A stretch of DNA of 64,000 nucleotides. It comes from Prevotella sp. GTDB lineage: Bacteria > Bacteroidota > Bacteroidia > Bacteroidales > Bacteroidaceae. Below the pieces are notes generated by a model. That model saw nothing but the letters and a program-made list of their open reading frames with translations, had not been told where the DNA came from and did not search any database. The position numbers and the translations under genes are program-made. Each line of letters begins with the position of its first letter. Position 1 is the first letter of the stretch. Of the stretch, positions 51,198 to 59,472 are shown piece by piece. The stretch spans positions 52,194-116,193 of the forward strand of contig JAILEG010000005.1 in NCBI GenBank assembly GCA_024688365.1. The letters are read 5' to 3'.

Positions 51198-51704
51198 ATG
51201 AAAAAAAAGACAATTTTATTGATGCTTCTGTTGACAGTCTCGCTCGTGGGCTTTGCGCAGAAGGGTAAATTTCGGTCTACTTATCAAGTTCAAGGGGCTG
51301 GAGTTGAAAATAATTTCCGTTCTATAGAGTTGTGCTGTGATGTTATAGGCTACAATATCACAGACAGGCTTTATGCCAACCTCAGGTATGAGAACGCAAC
51401 CGCCCTTTTCAAAGAGAACGGGCTGAAGACCTATGCGCATAATCATGCGGAAGGAGTAAATGTAGGCTATGATTTTATTCAGAAAGAGAGTCATAGTATC
51501 GGTGTGCAGGCTGGGGCCGGGACCAGCGCATGGTGGAAAAGTACCGACTGGGATTATAACTATTATGACGTGGTGGCTTATGCGGATCTTGGGTCATGTA
51601 AGGTGAAAACCCGTTTCAGCCTTGGTGTGAGATTCTATGATTCCAGGGATACTCAATATAAGAATCGCTTTACTCTTGTTGGTTCTATAGGCTTTAGAAT
51701 CTGA
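51198..51704 (+). CDS. Small outer-membrane beta-barrel protein
   Basis: A 168-residue protein with a signal peptide (TILLMLLLTVSLVGFAQ) and alternating beta strands rich in aromatic residues, ending in VGSIGFRI, the C-terminal signature pattern of small beta-barrels. It resembles eight-stranded outer-membrane proteins of Bacteroidota. No ligand can be inferred. It begins 15 bases after the second-frame stop of the lipoprotein and shares its promoter; a terminator follows. Confidence 0.75.
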   Translation: MKKKTILLMLLLTVSLVGFAQKGKFRSTYQVQGAGVENNFRSIELCCDVIGYNITDRLYANLRYENATALFKENGLKTYAHNHAEGVNVGYDFIQKESHSIGVQAGAGTSAWWKSTDWDYNYYDVVAYADLGSCKVKTRFSLGVRFYDSRDTQYKNRFTLVGSIGFRI

Positions 51705-51739
51705 TCCCCCTTCCCTTCTGTATTACAATATAACTGTGG

Positions 51740-51783
51740 AAAGTGAGTTGAGAGTTGGATAATCTGACATGTCAACTCACTTT
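51740..51783 (+). terminator. Terminator of the beta-barrel gene
   Basis: AAAGTGAGTTGA pairs with TCAACTCACTTT followed by TCTG, 36 bases after the stop. Confidence 0.7.
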
Positions 51784-51908
51784 TCTGTTTGTGAGTTCCG
51801 CTTTTGAGGTTTGTGTCTGCCGCCGTTTTCTGCTTCTGTCTGCTTCAGTCTGTACTGGGCGGGTGAAAATATCGGGCAGCAAAAGTTGTAAGAACCGAAT
51901 AATTTTCC

Positions 51909-51916
51909 TATCTTTG
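51909..51916 (+). promoter_or_regulatory. -7 element of nif3
   Basis: TATCTTTG matches TAnnTTTG, 13 bases before the ATG. Confidence 0.65.
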
Positions 51917-51929
51917 CAACCTAAAACTT

Positions 51930-52748
51930 ATGCGTAGCGTGAAAATAAAGGAAGTAATTGATGCCCTTGAACGATTCGCGCCTTTGCCCTTGCAGGAAGA
52001 CTATGATAATGCCGGCCTGCAAGTTGGATTGACAGAGGCGGAAGTATCAGGGGCTTTATTGTGTCTTGACGTGACGGAGAGGGTAGTAGACGAAGCCATT
52101 GCCCGGGGCTGTAACCTGATAGTCGCACACCATCCGCTCATCTTCCGCAAACTGGCGCAGGTGACGGATGCCGACTATGTGCAGCGCACCGTACGCAAGG
52201 CTGTCAGGAATGACGTGACCGTTGTTGCCATGCACACGAACATGGATGCGGCAAGTGGCGGTGTCAACTTCAAGATAGCTGAGAGACTCGGGCTGGAGGG
52301 CGTGCGCTTCTTCGGCAGGGAGAAGCTGGTAAGAAGCCCGCTGACGGGCGAGACGGTCACAGGGGGCGATGGAGTCATCGGCACCTTTGCTGAACCACTG
52401 GCGGCAGACGACCTTATCCTGCGCTTGAAGAAGCGGTTTGACGTGGAGTGCGTGCAGGCTAACCAGCTGCTCAGAAGGGAGATAAAGACCGTTGCCCTGT
52501 GCGGTGGGGCGGGCTCGTTCCTGCTGCAGGATGCCATCAATGCAGGGGCTGATGCCTTCGTGACGGGCGAGATGCACTATCATGAGTTCTTCGGTCATGA
52601 GCAGGAGATTCAGATTTGTGTCATTGGTCACTATCAGAGTGAGCAGTTCACCTGTGAGGTGTTCCGTGAGGTGATTGAGCGTGATTGCCCGGGGGTGCGC
52701 TGCTGCCTGTCAGAGATCAACACCAATCCGATAGCATATTTCAGCTGA
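51930..52748 (+). CDS. Nif3-like dinuclear metal-centre protein
   Basis: A 272-residue protein of the Nif3/YbgI family, toroidal hexamers with a di-metal site. Ligand motifs are VAHHPLIFRKL near residue 65, VAMHTNMDAASGGVN near residue 97, and C-terminal TGEMHYHEFF and VIGHYQSEQF. This is the short form without the central insertion. Proposed roles include GTP cyclohydrolase-like hydrolysis; the real function is unsettled. It is followed by the zinc-ribbon gene, a pairing seen throughout Bacteroidota. Confidence 0.92.
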   Translation: MRSVKIKEVIDALERFAPLPLQEDYDNAGLQVGLTEAEVSGALLCLDVTERVVDEAIARGCNLIVAHHPLIFRKLAQVTDADYVQRTVRKAVRNDVTVVAMHTNMDAASGGVNFKIAERLGLEGVRFFGREKLVRSPLTGETVTGGDGVIGTFAEPLAADDLILRLKKRFDVECVQANQLLRREIKTVALCGGAGSFLLQDAINAGADAFVTGEMHYHEFFGHEQEIQICVIGHYQSEQFTCEVFREVIERDCPGVRCCLSEINTNPIAYFS

Positions 52749-52926
52749 CGGGCTTGATAGGCTGACAGCACATTTGCCTATGGGGCATCCCATCGGCAGG
52801 AGGAGGTGGGACTTACGCACGGATATACATGAGGAAACTTCCCTGACAGGCGCAAGCATGATTCAGGCTCATGGATGATAGGTGAAGATGAATGATGAAT
52901 TTTGAATTAAAACAAATATAAGAACT

Positions 52927-53751
52927 ATGGCAAAGAAAGATCCAAAGGAGTTACCAGTGGAGGAGAAGCTGAAGAACCTTTTCCAGTTACAGACAACGCT
53001 TTCAGGTATTGATGAGAAGCGTGCGCTGCGTGGCGAGCTGCCACTGGAGGTGCGCGACCTGGAGGACGAGCTGGAAGGCCTCAACACCCGTATTGAGAAG
53101 ATTGAGGAGGAAATCAAGGAGTTCCAGAGTGCTGTGACCCAGAAGAAAGGCGAGATTGTTGAGGCTCAGGCAAGTCTGGACCGTTACAACCAGCAGCTGG
53201 ACACGGTGGCAAACAACCGTGAGTATGACACGCTGACCAAGGAGATAGAGTTCCAGACACTGGAGATAGAGCTTTGCAACAAGAAAATCAAGGAAGCTCA
53301 GTTCAAGGTTGAGGAGAAGCAGAAGGATCTGGCTGATAATCGTGCGCTGCTCGAAGACCGTCAGAATGCGTTGGAAGAGAAGCGTAACGAGCTGGATGAG
53401 ATCATGCAGGAGACCCGTGAGGAGGAAGGCCTGCTGAAGGACAAGGCTGCTGAGCTGGAGACAAAGATTGAGCCGGGCTTGCTCCGCAGTTTCAAGCGCA
53501 TCCGCAAGGGTACCCGGAATGGTCTGGGCATCGTTTACGTGCAGCGTGATGCCTGTGGTGGCTGTTTCAACAAGATTCCGCCTCAGCGTCAGCTGGATAT
53601 CAAGATGCACAAGAAAATCATTGTCTGTGAGTACTGTGGCCGTATCCTGATTGACCCGGAACTGGCAGGCGTGAAGGTGGAGAAGGCGGCTGAGGAGAAG
53701 CCTAAGAAGCGCAGGACAACTCGTAAGAAGAAAGAGGAGGAGGGCGAGTAA
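52927..53751 (+). CDS. Coiled-coil protein with C4 zinc ribbon
   Basis: A 274-residue protein: a long antiparallel coiled coil (residues about 10-180) followed by a zinc ribbon (DACGGCFNKIPPQ and VCEYCGRILIDPE, four Cys) and a Lys-rich tail. This is the zf-RING_7/CdsZ family found beside nif3 genes; bacterial members bind nucleic acid or influence gene expression, but the role is not defined. It follows nif3 by 178 bases on the same strand and ends at a hairpin. Confidence 0.88.
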   Translation: MAKKDPKELPVEEKLKNLFQLQTTLSGIDEKRALRGELPLEVRDLEDELEGLNTRIEKIEEEIKEFQSAVTQKKGEIVEAQASLDRYNQQLDTVANNREYDTLTKEIEFQTLEIELCNKKIKEAQFKVEEKQKDLADNRALLEDRQNALEEKRNELDEIMQETREEEGLLKDKAAELETKIEPGLLRSFKRIRKGTRNGLGIVYVQRDACGGCFNKIPPQRQLDIKMHKKIIVCEYCGRILIDPELAGVKVEKAAEEKPKKRRTTRKKKEEEGE

Positions 53752-53786
53752 GCCTTCCGTTCTTCTCTTTCCGGATAAGATAGATA

Positions 53787-53834
53787 AGCAAATCCCTTGC
53801 CTGGTCACAGTATTGTGAATGGGCAAGGGATTGC
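53787..53834. terminator. Terminator after the zinc-ribbon gene
   Basis: AGCAAATCCCTTGCC pairs with GGCAAGGGATTGC (one bulge) across a 20-base loop, between converging genes. Confidence 0.65.
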
Positions 53835-54002
53835 TGTTCTGCCTGGAATGGACCGCAAGGGGCTGACCAGTAATAATGCATGGGGCGAGGATCCGTCCCG
53901 CTTTCTCTCTCTTCTCTCTCTCGGCCGGGGACTAAGCGGCTGCCCTTCCTGTACGAAGCAACATGGAGGGGAGACGCTTGTGTGAATTGTCATCCTTGGG
54001 GC

Positions 54003-54752
54003 TTATTCCTCTTCTGTGAGTCCTTCTATGCGTATATCCTCCAAGGGGCGGTCATTCCGGTCGGTCTGGCAGTTTTGTATGCGCTCTACCACGTCAAGTC
54101 CTGCCTCAACCTCTCCGAACACAGTGTATTGGTTGTCAAGGAAAGGAGTGCCTCCGATGGTGGTGTAGGCTTCTGTCTGCTCGGCAGTGAAGGCCGGCTT
54201 TCCCATCTGTCGGCAGGTGGCTTTCGTTTCATCAATCAGTTTTTCCTGGAGGGCCTGCAGTCCGGTGCGGTCACGGTTACGGCGGAGGCTCATAATCTCG
54301 TCATGATGATGCTTTGCAAGTTGGTTGAATACGTCCTGTTCCTGCTGCATGGCCATCTGCCGCTCCATCTGCTTCAGTTCTGCTGGCTTGTAGGTCTTGC
54401 CCCATACAATGTAGAACTGGCTGCCACTGCTCTCACGCTCAGGGTTCACTTCATCGCCAGTGCGGGCTGCACTCAGCGCTCCACGTTTGTGGAAGAGCTG
54501 TGGATAGACAAACTCGGCGGGGATGGTGTAATCGGGCCCGCCTGTGCCAAGCATCTTTCCCTTAGGGGCATTTTTGCTGTCGGGGTCACCTCCCTGAATC
54601 ATGAAGTCCTTGATGACACGGTGGAACAGTGTACCGTCAAAGTAGCCTTCCTTGGCTAATTTGAGGAAATTGTCACGGTGTTTTGGAGTCTCGTCATAGA
54701 GGCGGATAGTGATGTCGCCTTCTTTTGTTTTTATTTTCAGTCTTGTTGCCAT
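54003..54752 (-). CDS. Cyclophilin-type peptidyl-prolyl isomerase with insertion
   Basis: A 249-residue cyclophilin. The core is present (EGDITIRLYDETPKHRDNFLKLAKEGYFDGTLFHRVIKDFMIQGGDP, then ESSGSQFYIVWG and DNQYTVFGEVEAGLDVV), but about 65 charged helical residues are inserted between the active-site SQF strand and the second half. Insertions here occur in Bacteroidota cyclophilins. It lacks a signal peptide, so it is cytoplasmic. It catalyses proline cis-trans isomerisation during folding. Confidence 0.9.
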   Translation of the reverse strand: MATRLKIKTKEGDITIRLYDETPKHRDNFLKLAKEGYFDGTLFHRVIKDFMIQGGDPDSKNAPKGKMLGTGGPDYTIPAEFVYPQLFHKRGALSAARTGDEVNPERESSGSQFYIVWGKTYKPAELKQMERQMAMQQEQDVFNQLAKHHHDEIMSLRRNRDRTGLQALQEKLIDETKATCRQMGKPAFTAEQTEAYTTIGGTPFLDNQYTVFGEVEAGLDVVERIQNCQTDRNDRPLEDIRIEGLTEEE

Positions 54753-55014
54753 AATTCTTTTATCATTTTGGTAAATTGCCCAGTTCTTGTGTACTTGACT
54801 GGCTGACCGTGCAAGGTCGGCCTGTTTTCGGTTCTTCCGTTATGCGAATGTGGTCAGTTGTCCGCCTCATGGGCAGTGGGCATGGCCGTCCCGGTCTTTC
54901 TTTTCGTTGTGCGGCCAGTCTGTGCTGACAGACTTTTGGGCAGTGTTTTTGGCTTCTTTTCAGTTTGCTTCCTTGCTGCCTTGCCAGCTTGTGAACTTGT
55001 CACCTCGTCCGCCG

Positions 55015-55905
55015 TCACAATCCTCTCGCCTTGAAAATGCGTTCTTTGGCATCATTTATCTCCTGAAACTTCTTCTCGGCGGCCTTGCGGACATCCTCTC
55101 CGAGGGTGGCGACACGGTCGGGATGGTGTTTCAGGGCCATCTTCCGGTAGGCGGCTTTCACCTCATCGTCAGTTGCTGATGATGATATGCCCAGTACCTT
55201 ATAGGCATCCTCGATGTCGCCAGTTGTTTTCGCACCGCTCTCCAAGTTGAGCATTGACTCCACGTCCTGCTCTGAGAACTGGAGATATCTTGCCACTTCT
55301 TTCAGTGCGGCCACTTCTTCCGGGCTGACATTGCCGTCGACTTTTGCGATGATGACCAGATAGTTGAGGAGCTGTAGGCGTTGGCCGTCGTTCATGTGGA
55401 AAGTTATCTCAACACAGCTTTTGCGGATAGTCTCCTTAAACTGATAAGGACCTTGCTGCTTCTGCATCTCAAACAGCTTCAGTAATATGCTCTCTCCCTG
55501 ACTAACTGCCTGCTCGCCGAAGTTCTGGCGTAGAAACTGGCGTACAAACTCCATCTCGGAGTGCATCACTCTGCCATCTGCCTTGATGATGTAGGAGGAG
55601 AGAACCAGCATGGAGAAGAGAAAGGAGTTTCGGTCTTCCTCAAAGGGACGGGTACTCCCGAATCCATTTCGGCTGTTGAATCCGTCTTGACGGCCGAATC
55701 TGTCACTGTTTCCATAGCCGCCTTGGCTGTCATATCCGTTTTGGCTGCCGAAGCCCTGCCGGCCAGCATCAGTGTTGCCGTCCTTGTCGGCCCCTATGGC
55801 TTCGTCGAGCATGCTGCCAATGCAGAATCCTGCCACCGCTCCCAAAATGCTTCCACCAGCCACAATCCAGCCCAGTGCTCCGCCTATCCATTTTCCTATT
55901 GCCAT
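55015..55905 (-). CDS. TerB/DnaJ-domain protein (DjlA-like)
   Basis: A 296-residue protein: an N-terminal glycine-rich hydrophobic segment (GGALGWIVAGGSILGAVAGFCIG) that may insert in the membrane, a Gly/Asn/Gln-rich linker with repeated QNGYDSQGGYG-like units, a TerB helical domain (residues about 95-210, acidic residues in DGRVMHSEMEFVRQFL and KVDGNVSPEEV), and a C-terminal J domain with the HPD motif in MALKHHPDR. J proteins stimulate Hsp70 ATPase, so it probably recruits DnaK to the membrane. A promoter element is at 56019. Confidence 0.88.
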   Translation of the reverse strand: MAIGKWIGGALGWIVAGGSILGAVAGFCIGSMLDEAIGADKDGNTDAGRQGFGSQNGYDSQGGYGNSDRFGRQDGFNSRNGFGSTRPFEEDRNSFLFSMLVLSSYIIKADGRVMHSEMEFVRQFLRQNFGEQAVSQGESILLKLFEMQKQQGPYQFKETIRKSCVEITFHMNDGQRLQLLNYLVIIAKVDGNVSPEEVAALKEVARYLQFSEQDVESMLNLESGAKTTGDIEDAYKVLGISSSATDDEVKAAYRKMALKHHPDRVATLGEDVRKAAEKKFQEINDAKERIFKARGL

Positions 55906-56018
55906 TTCCTTTCCGTTTTATATTTATGTATCTTGTTCTCTTTTTATGTTTTGTAAGCCGCATTCGGCATCTTTTGCCCACTCTTTGTGGTGGTTGTTGT
56001 CATTCCTGCATTATATGA

Positions 56019-56026
56019 CAAAGATA
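56019..56026 (-). promoter_or_regulatory. -7 element upstream of the TerB/DnaJ gene
   Basis: TATCTTTG on the minus strand, 113 bases before the start codon; the only consensus element in that leader. Confidence 0.5.
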
Positions 56027-56122
56027 ATGCCAAATGCCATGCAGGTATTGCTGCGTATGTTTCCTTTATGTCTTATTAAGATATTCTGCTTTATTGGAAT
56101 AGTGCTGTCTGCCTTTAATCTG

Positions 56123-56572
56123 TTAAATATTATGATAGTCAGGAATAGTCTCTAAGAATAAATATTTTTGATTGTCATAATCCATCTTGCAGATATATGT
56201 CTCTATCCCGTTTGATACGATGAGATAGTCAACATGGAGCAGAAGGTTGTAGACCGCAATCTGGTCGAAAACCTTTTGGGTTAACGCGATGGATGGTGCC
56301 TTGTACTCGATGATCATCCGGGGATGAAGCAGAGTGTCATACAGTACGCTGTCAGCTCTGACTTTCTTCTCGCCAACTTGCAGTGGGACTTCATTGGCTA
56401 GTAGGGTCGCAGGATAGCCTTTATGCTCAGTGAGGTAATGGATGAAGTGCTGGCGCACCCATTCTTCTGGGGTGAGGGCGACATATTTTCTCCTGAGTAT
56501 GTCGAAAATCTGTTTTCGTCCGTTCGTCTCCTTGACCCTTATTTGGTAAGGAGGGAGGTTGAGCTGCATCAT
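56123..56572 (-). CDS. Type I restriction HsdR N-terminal-like nuclease-fold protein
   Basis: A 149-residue protein with the N-terminal domain of type I restriction R subunits, a PD-(D/E)xK nuclease fold. Probable active-site residues are Asp in KVRADSVLYD near residue 72 and the ExK of IIEYKAP near residue 90. There are no helicase, specificity or methylase genes nearby, so it is not a restriction system. Stand-alone proteins of this type are common in Bacteroidota and of unknown role. It has a consensus promoter inside the holA leader region. Confidence 0.82.
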   Translation of the reverse strand: MMQLNLPPYQIRVKETNGRKQIFDILRRKYVALTPEEWVRQHFIHYLTEHKGYPATLLANEVPLQVGEKKVRADSVLYDTLLHPRMIIEYKAPSIALTQKVFDQIAVYNLLLHVDYLIVSNGIETYICKMDYDNQKYLFLETIPDYHNI

Positions 56573-56631
56573 ATCAAAAGTGTCCTATATATAATAAGGT
56601 GTAAAGTGTGGGGGGAAAGTCAAATGAAAAT

Positions 56632-56662
56632 TTTGTTTTCTATCGCTTTTCTATTAACTTTG
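56632..56662 (+). promoter_or_regulatory. Promoter of holA
   Basis: TTTG (56632-56635), 19 bases, TAACTTTG (56655-56662). The predicted start near 56666 gives an 86-base leader. Confidence 0.75.
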
Positions 56663-56731
56663 CATGAAAGACCGCAATACACGGATTTGTGGAGCTGCTG
56701 TTCCCTTCTGTCTGTGGTGCTTATTCTTGTG

Positions 56732-56762
56732 CAAAGTTAATAAAAAAGTAAATGCCAGCAAA
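56732..56762 (-). promoter_or_regulatory. Promoter of the HsdR-N-like gene
   Basis: On the minus strand TTTG (56759-56762), 19 bases, TAACTTTG (56732-56739). The predicted start is near 56728, so its leader overlaps that of holA by about 60 bases in antisense; the -33 box lies within the holA coding start. Confidence 0.7.
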
Positions 56763-57777
56763 ACAAGGACCAACATTTCAGAGTATCATGCAGGATCTGA
56801 AGAGCAGGAAGTTTGCTCCTGTCTATGTGCTGATGGGCGATGAGTCCTATTACATTGACCAGATTTCTGACTATATCGCTACTCATGTGCTTACACCAGA
56901 GGAGCGTGATTTTAACCAGACCATCTGTTTTGGGGCAGATGTCACCGCTGTTCAGATTACAGATATGGCTCGACGTTACCCAATGATGTCAGAATTTCAG
57001 GTAATCATCGTGAAAGAAGCGCAGAATATCCGCTCGCTTGAGGCATTGGAGAAGTATCTTAAAAATCCTGTTAAGTCGACCATCCTTGTATGGTGTCACA
57101 AAAACGGGAAGATTGATGCACGTAAAAAGGCTGTAGGACTTGCCCAGGCTGTGGGGGTTGTTTTTGAGAGCAAAAAACTGTGTGACTACCAGCTGCCTGA
57201 TTTCATCCAAAGTTATCTTAAACTGAAAAAGGTAGCCATTGACCCAAAATCATGTCAGATGATAGCCGACCATATTGGAGCCGATCTTAGCCGGTTGACT
57301 TCTGAACTCGATAAGGTACTTATCTCATTGCCTGCTGACAACCTGAGGGTGACACCTGAGGTTGTGGAGAAGGAGATAGGTGTGAGCAAGGATTTCAATG
57401 CTTTTGAGCTTCGTAATGCTGTCGTTCAGAAAGATATTTTCAAGGCAAATCAGATAATCAAATATTTTGACAGTAATCCGAAGGCAGGCTCCCTTTACTC
57501 CTTTCTCCCATTGCTCTTCTCTTTCTTCCAGAATTTGATGATTGTTCATTATTCACCTCAAAGACGGACTGAACAGGATGTTGCCAACGTTCTGGATTTA
57601 CGTTCCAGCTGGGGAGCAAAGGACTTTATGACGGGTATGAGGAACTATTCTGCACGTAAAACGATGGACGTAATTTCCAAGATTCGGGACATAGATGCAA
57701 AGAGCAAAGGACTGGATAATCCTAATACAAGTGCCGGAGATTTGATGAAAGAGCTTATTTTTTTCATTTTGCACTGA
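56752..57777 (+). CDS. holA: DNA polymerase III delta subunit
   Basis: A 341-residue clamp-loader subunit with the degenerate AAA+ domain (FAPVYVLMGDESYYIDQISDYI near residue 22, QVIIVKEAQNIRSL near residue 84) and the C-terminal collar domain (ELRNAVVQKDIFKANQIIKYFDSN, near residue 221). Delta opens the sliding clamp. Single gene, ending close to an intrinsic terminator. Confidence 0.92.
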   Translation: MPAKQGPTFQSIMQDLKSRKFAPVYVLMGDESYYIDQISDYIATHVLTPEERDFNQTICFGADVTAVQITDMARRYPMMSEFQVIIVKEAQNIRSLEALEKYLKNPVKSTILVWCHKNGKIDARKKAVGLAQAVGVVFESKKLCDYQLPDFIQSYLKLKKVAIDPKSCQMIADHIGADLSRLTSELDKVLISLPADNLRVTPEVVEKEIGVSKDFNAFELRNAVVQKDIFKANQIIKYFDSNPKAGSLYSFLPLLFSFFQNLMIVHYSPQRRTEQDVANVLDLRSSWGAKDFMTGMRNYSARKTMDVISKIRDIDAKSKGLDNPNTSAGDLMKELIFFILH

Positions 57778-57867
57778 TAAAAAGAGGTGTTTTTGGCCGT
57801 TTTATACTGTGAAAAACTGTCTGTTTCTTGAAATTCAGCCTTATTTTAAGCTAGAATAAGCACTCTG

Positions 57868-57889
57868 AAAAGGGTGCTTTTTTTTATGT
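57868..57889 (+). terminator. holA terminator
   Basis: AAGCACTCT pairs with AGGGTGCTT followed by seven further T residues, about 90 bases after the stop. Confidence 0.85.
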
Positions 57890-58514
57890 TATCTGCTGAA
57901 TGATAGGGTAGTTAGCCTAATTTTCCCCTTTTGTTTTTGGCATATTTTTGCCCATCTGTACCCTTGGTTGTAAATTCTTGAAATACGCACCGTATGGCTT
58001 TTTTCTCAAGTTTCAGTTTTACTGTTCACTTTTGTTTTACTTTGCAAATATAAATAATATGTTTACATTTGTATGTTGTGGAATTGTTTATTTATAAACT
58101 AAAAGACTGTATTCGTATAGTTAGATTAATGTTTAGATCTTTTTGTTTGTGTATTTAAAAGTGAATATTCTGCTTGATAAATCAAAATGGATTTTTATTC
58201 ATTAGTTGTATTATAAATTTAAATCATTGATTATCAGTGTATTATATAAAACATCTACTGTAAATGCGACAAAAAGATGAAAAGTTCAGCCCTTTTTATT
58301 GCATAAATGGCTTAATAGACCCTCTATATTGCTTTGTAGTCTGTTTATACCCAATTATTTACTCCATTTCTTTACATTTTTGCTAATTCTTCCTTATATG
58401 TCTCTATTTTACATTTGTAATTGAAAATCTATAATCGTTATGTTTGTGTATTTGAAGTTTTGAATTATTAATATCTAAACTTTAATATTTAGATGTATAT
58501 TGGTTTTATGCTTG

Positions 58515-58546
58515 TTTGGCTATTTGAAATATTATGTTTACCTTTG
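58515..58546 (+). promoter_or_regulatory. Promoter of the HTH gene
   Basis: TTTG (58515-58518), 20 bases, TACCTTTG (58539-58546), 51 bases before the start codon. Confidence 0.75.
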
Positions 58547-58597
58547 TAAAATCAATATAAAGTTGGCAAGTATGCCCAAAAACAGTACTTTTTGGTT

Positions 58598-59068
58598 ATG
58601 AAAGATAGAATCAGACAGCTTATGGAGAGTCAGCACATGACTCAGCAGACCTTCTCAGATTTCATTGGAATCTCATCCGCATCGCTCAGCAGCATCTTCA
58701 ATGGGAGGACCAAACCGACCTTGAATACAGTTGAGGCCATTCGAGGTAAGTTCACCAAGATTAATCTTGACTGGCTCATGTATGGTCAGGGACCTATGTT
58801 CAAGGATCAAGTTGCGGAGACATCGCTTGATGGAGCGGAGGGTTCTATGGGTGATGTGCAGTCTGTGGAAGGTGCCCTCGATTTTACATCTCCTACTCCC
58901 CCATCTCAGTATGGTCCTGATCAGGTAAGTTCTCAGCGTGTAATGAACACACTAAAAAGCCCTGTGCGTACAGAAGTAAAATATGTGAACAAACCGCAAC
59001 GAAGTATTACCGAGATTCGCATCTTCTTTGATGACCAGACATGGGAAAGCTTTGTTCCCAAGAAGTAG
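58598..59068 (+). CDS. XRE-family helix-turn-helix regulator
   Basis: A 156-residue DNA-binding protein with an N-terminal Cro/CI-type domain (residues 1-65; MTQQTFSDFIGISSASLSSIFNGRTKPT carries the recognition helix, followed by NLDWLMYGQGPM). The rest is Ser/Pro/Gln-rich and probably disordered, with a short C-terminal beta-like segment (SITEIRIFFDDQTWESF). The ATG at 58598 is preferred to the overlapping TTG at 58592. It may regulate the adjoining mobile element or be a chromosomal regulator at the insertion site. Confidence 0.8.
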   Translation: MKDRIRQLMESQHMTQQTFSDFIGISSASLSSIFNGRTKPTLNTVEAIRGKFTKINLDWLMYGQGPMFKDQVAETSLDGAEGSMGDVQSVEGALDFTSPTPPSQYGPDQVSSQRVMNTLKSPVRTEVKYVNKPQRSITEIRIFFDDQTWESFVPKK

Positions 59069-59253
59069 TGGTCAATCCTTCCTGCAAAGGTGACTTCTGT
59101 CTCATCAACATGTCTGCTATATCCACAGTGAAAGTTGATACTTTCCTTGTCAATGAGGGATGTGATTTTTCCAGGCAAGTGTTATTTTCACTTTGGATGG
59201 TATTGCTCTTTTCCAGTTCGGGATAGGTGTTCTCGTTAAAAGGTTGCTTTCTT

Positions 59254-59341
59254 CTTGTCAAGAGAATGTTCTTGCCTTGTCAAGAGACCGTTCCCTTCTT
59301 GCCAAGGGAATTGTCTTTTCTTGTCAAGGGACCGTTCTCTT
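59254..59341. repeat. Four 22-base repeats between HTH gene and relaxase
   Basis: Units start at 59254, 59276, 59298 and 59320, with a partial one at 59342. Each begins CTTG(T/C)CAAG(A/G)GA; the other ten bases vary. CTTGTCAAG is itself a dyad, and AAGAGA-N4-TCTCTT spans unit joints. It lies in a 511-base gap between the 3' ends of converging genes that otherwise holds two inverted repeats. Confidence 0.92.
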
Positions 59342-59390
59342 CTTGCTTTACAAGATAATATCTAAAATACAACTTGTTGAGAATAAAGAA

Positions 59391-59421
59391 GTTACCTTGT
59401 TAGTATAACTAAACAGGTAAC
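59391..59421. repeat. Imperfect inverted repeat near element end
   Basis: GTTACCTTGTTAG and CTAAACAGGTAAC, 13-base arms with two mismatches and a five-base loop. A candidate recombinase or regulator site at the left side of the mobile element. Confidence 0.45.
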
Positions 59422-59472
59422 GATTTGGAAACGAGCGAGCTACTTGACTTCGCTGTTTTCTGCCTAACAAAG

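Larger units (their letters stand above)
57778..58597. other. AT-rich gap between holA and the HTH gene
   Basis: An 820-base stretch with much lower GC than the rest of the window and no ORF of note. It holds the holA terminator and several promoter-like elements (TACATTTG near 58063 and 58413, TACCTTTG at 58539). Pieces repeat: GTTTGTGTATTT occurs near 58147 and 58443 and ATGTTTAC(A/C)TTTGTA near 58059 and 58535. It may be a decayed gene or the silenced edge of the mobile element. Confidence 0.6.

Noticed and set aside
53002-53826. 274-residue leucine-rich ORF on the minus strand
   Set aside because: It is the antisense shadow of the coiled-coil zinc-ribbon gene; the regular charged heptads on the plus strand create a long open frame opposite.
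59254-59341. CRISPR-like array
   Set aside because: Conserved part is 12 bases and the variable part ten; no cas genes; dimensions do not fit any CRISPR type.
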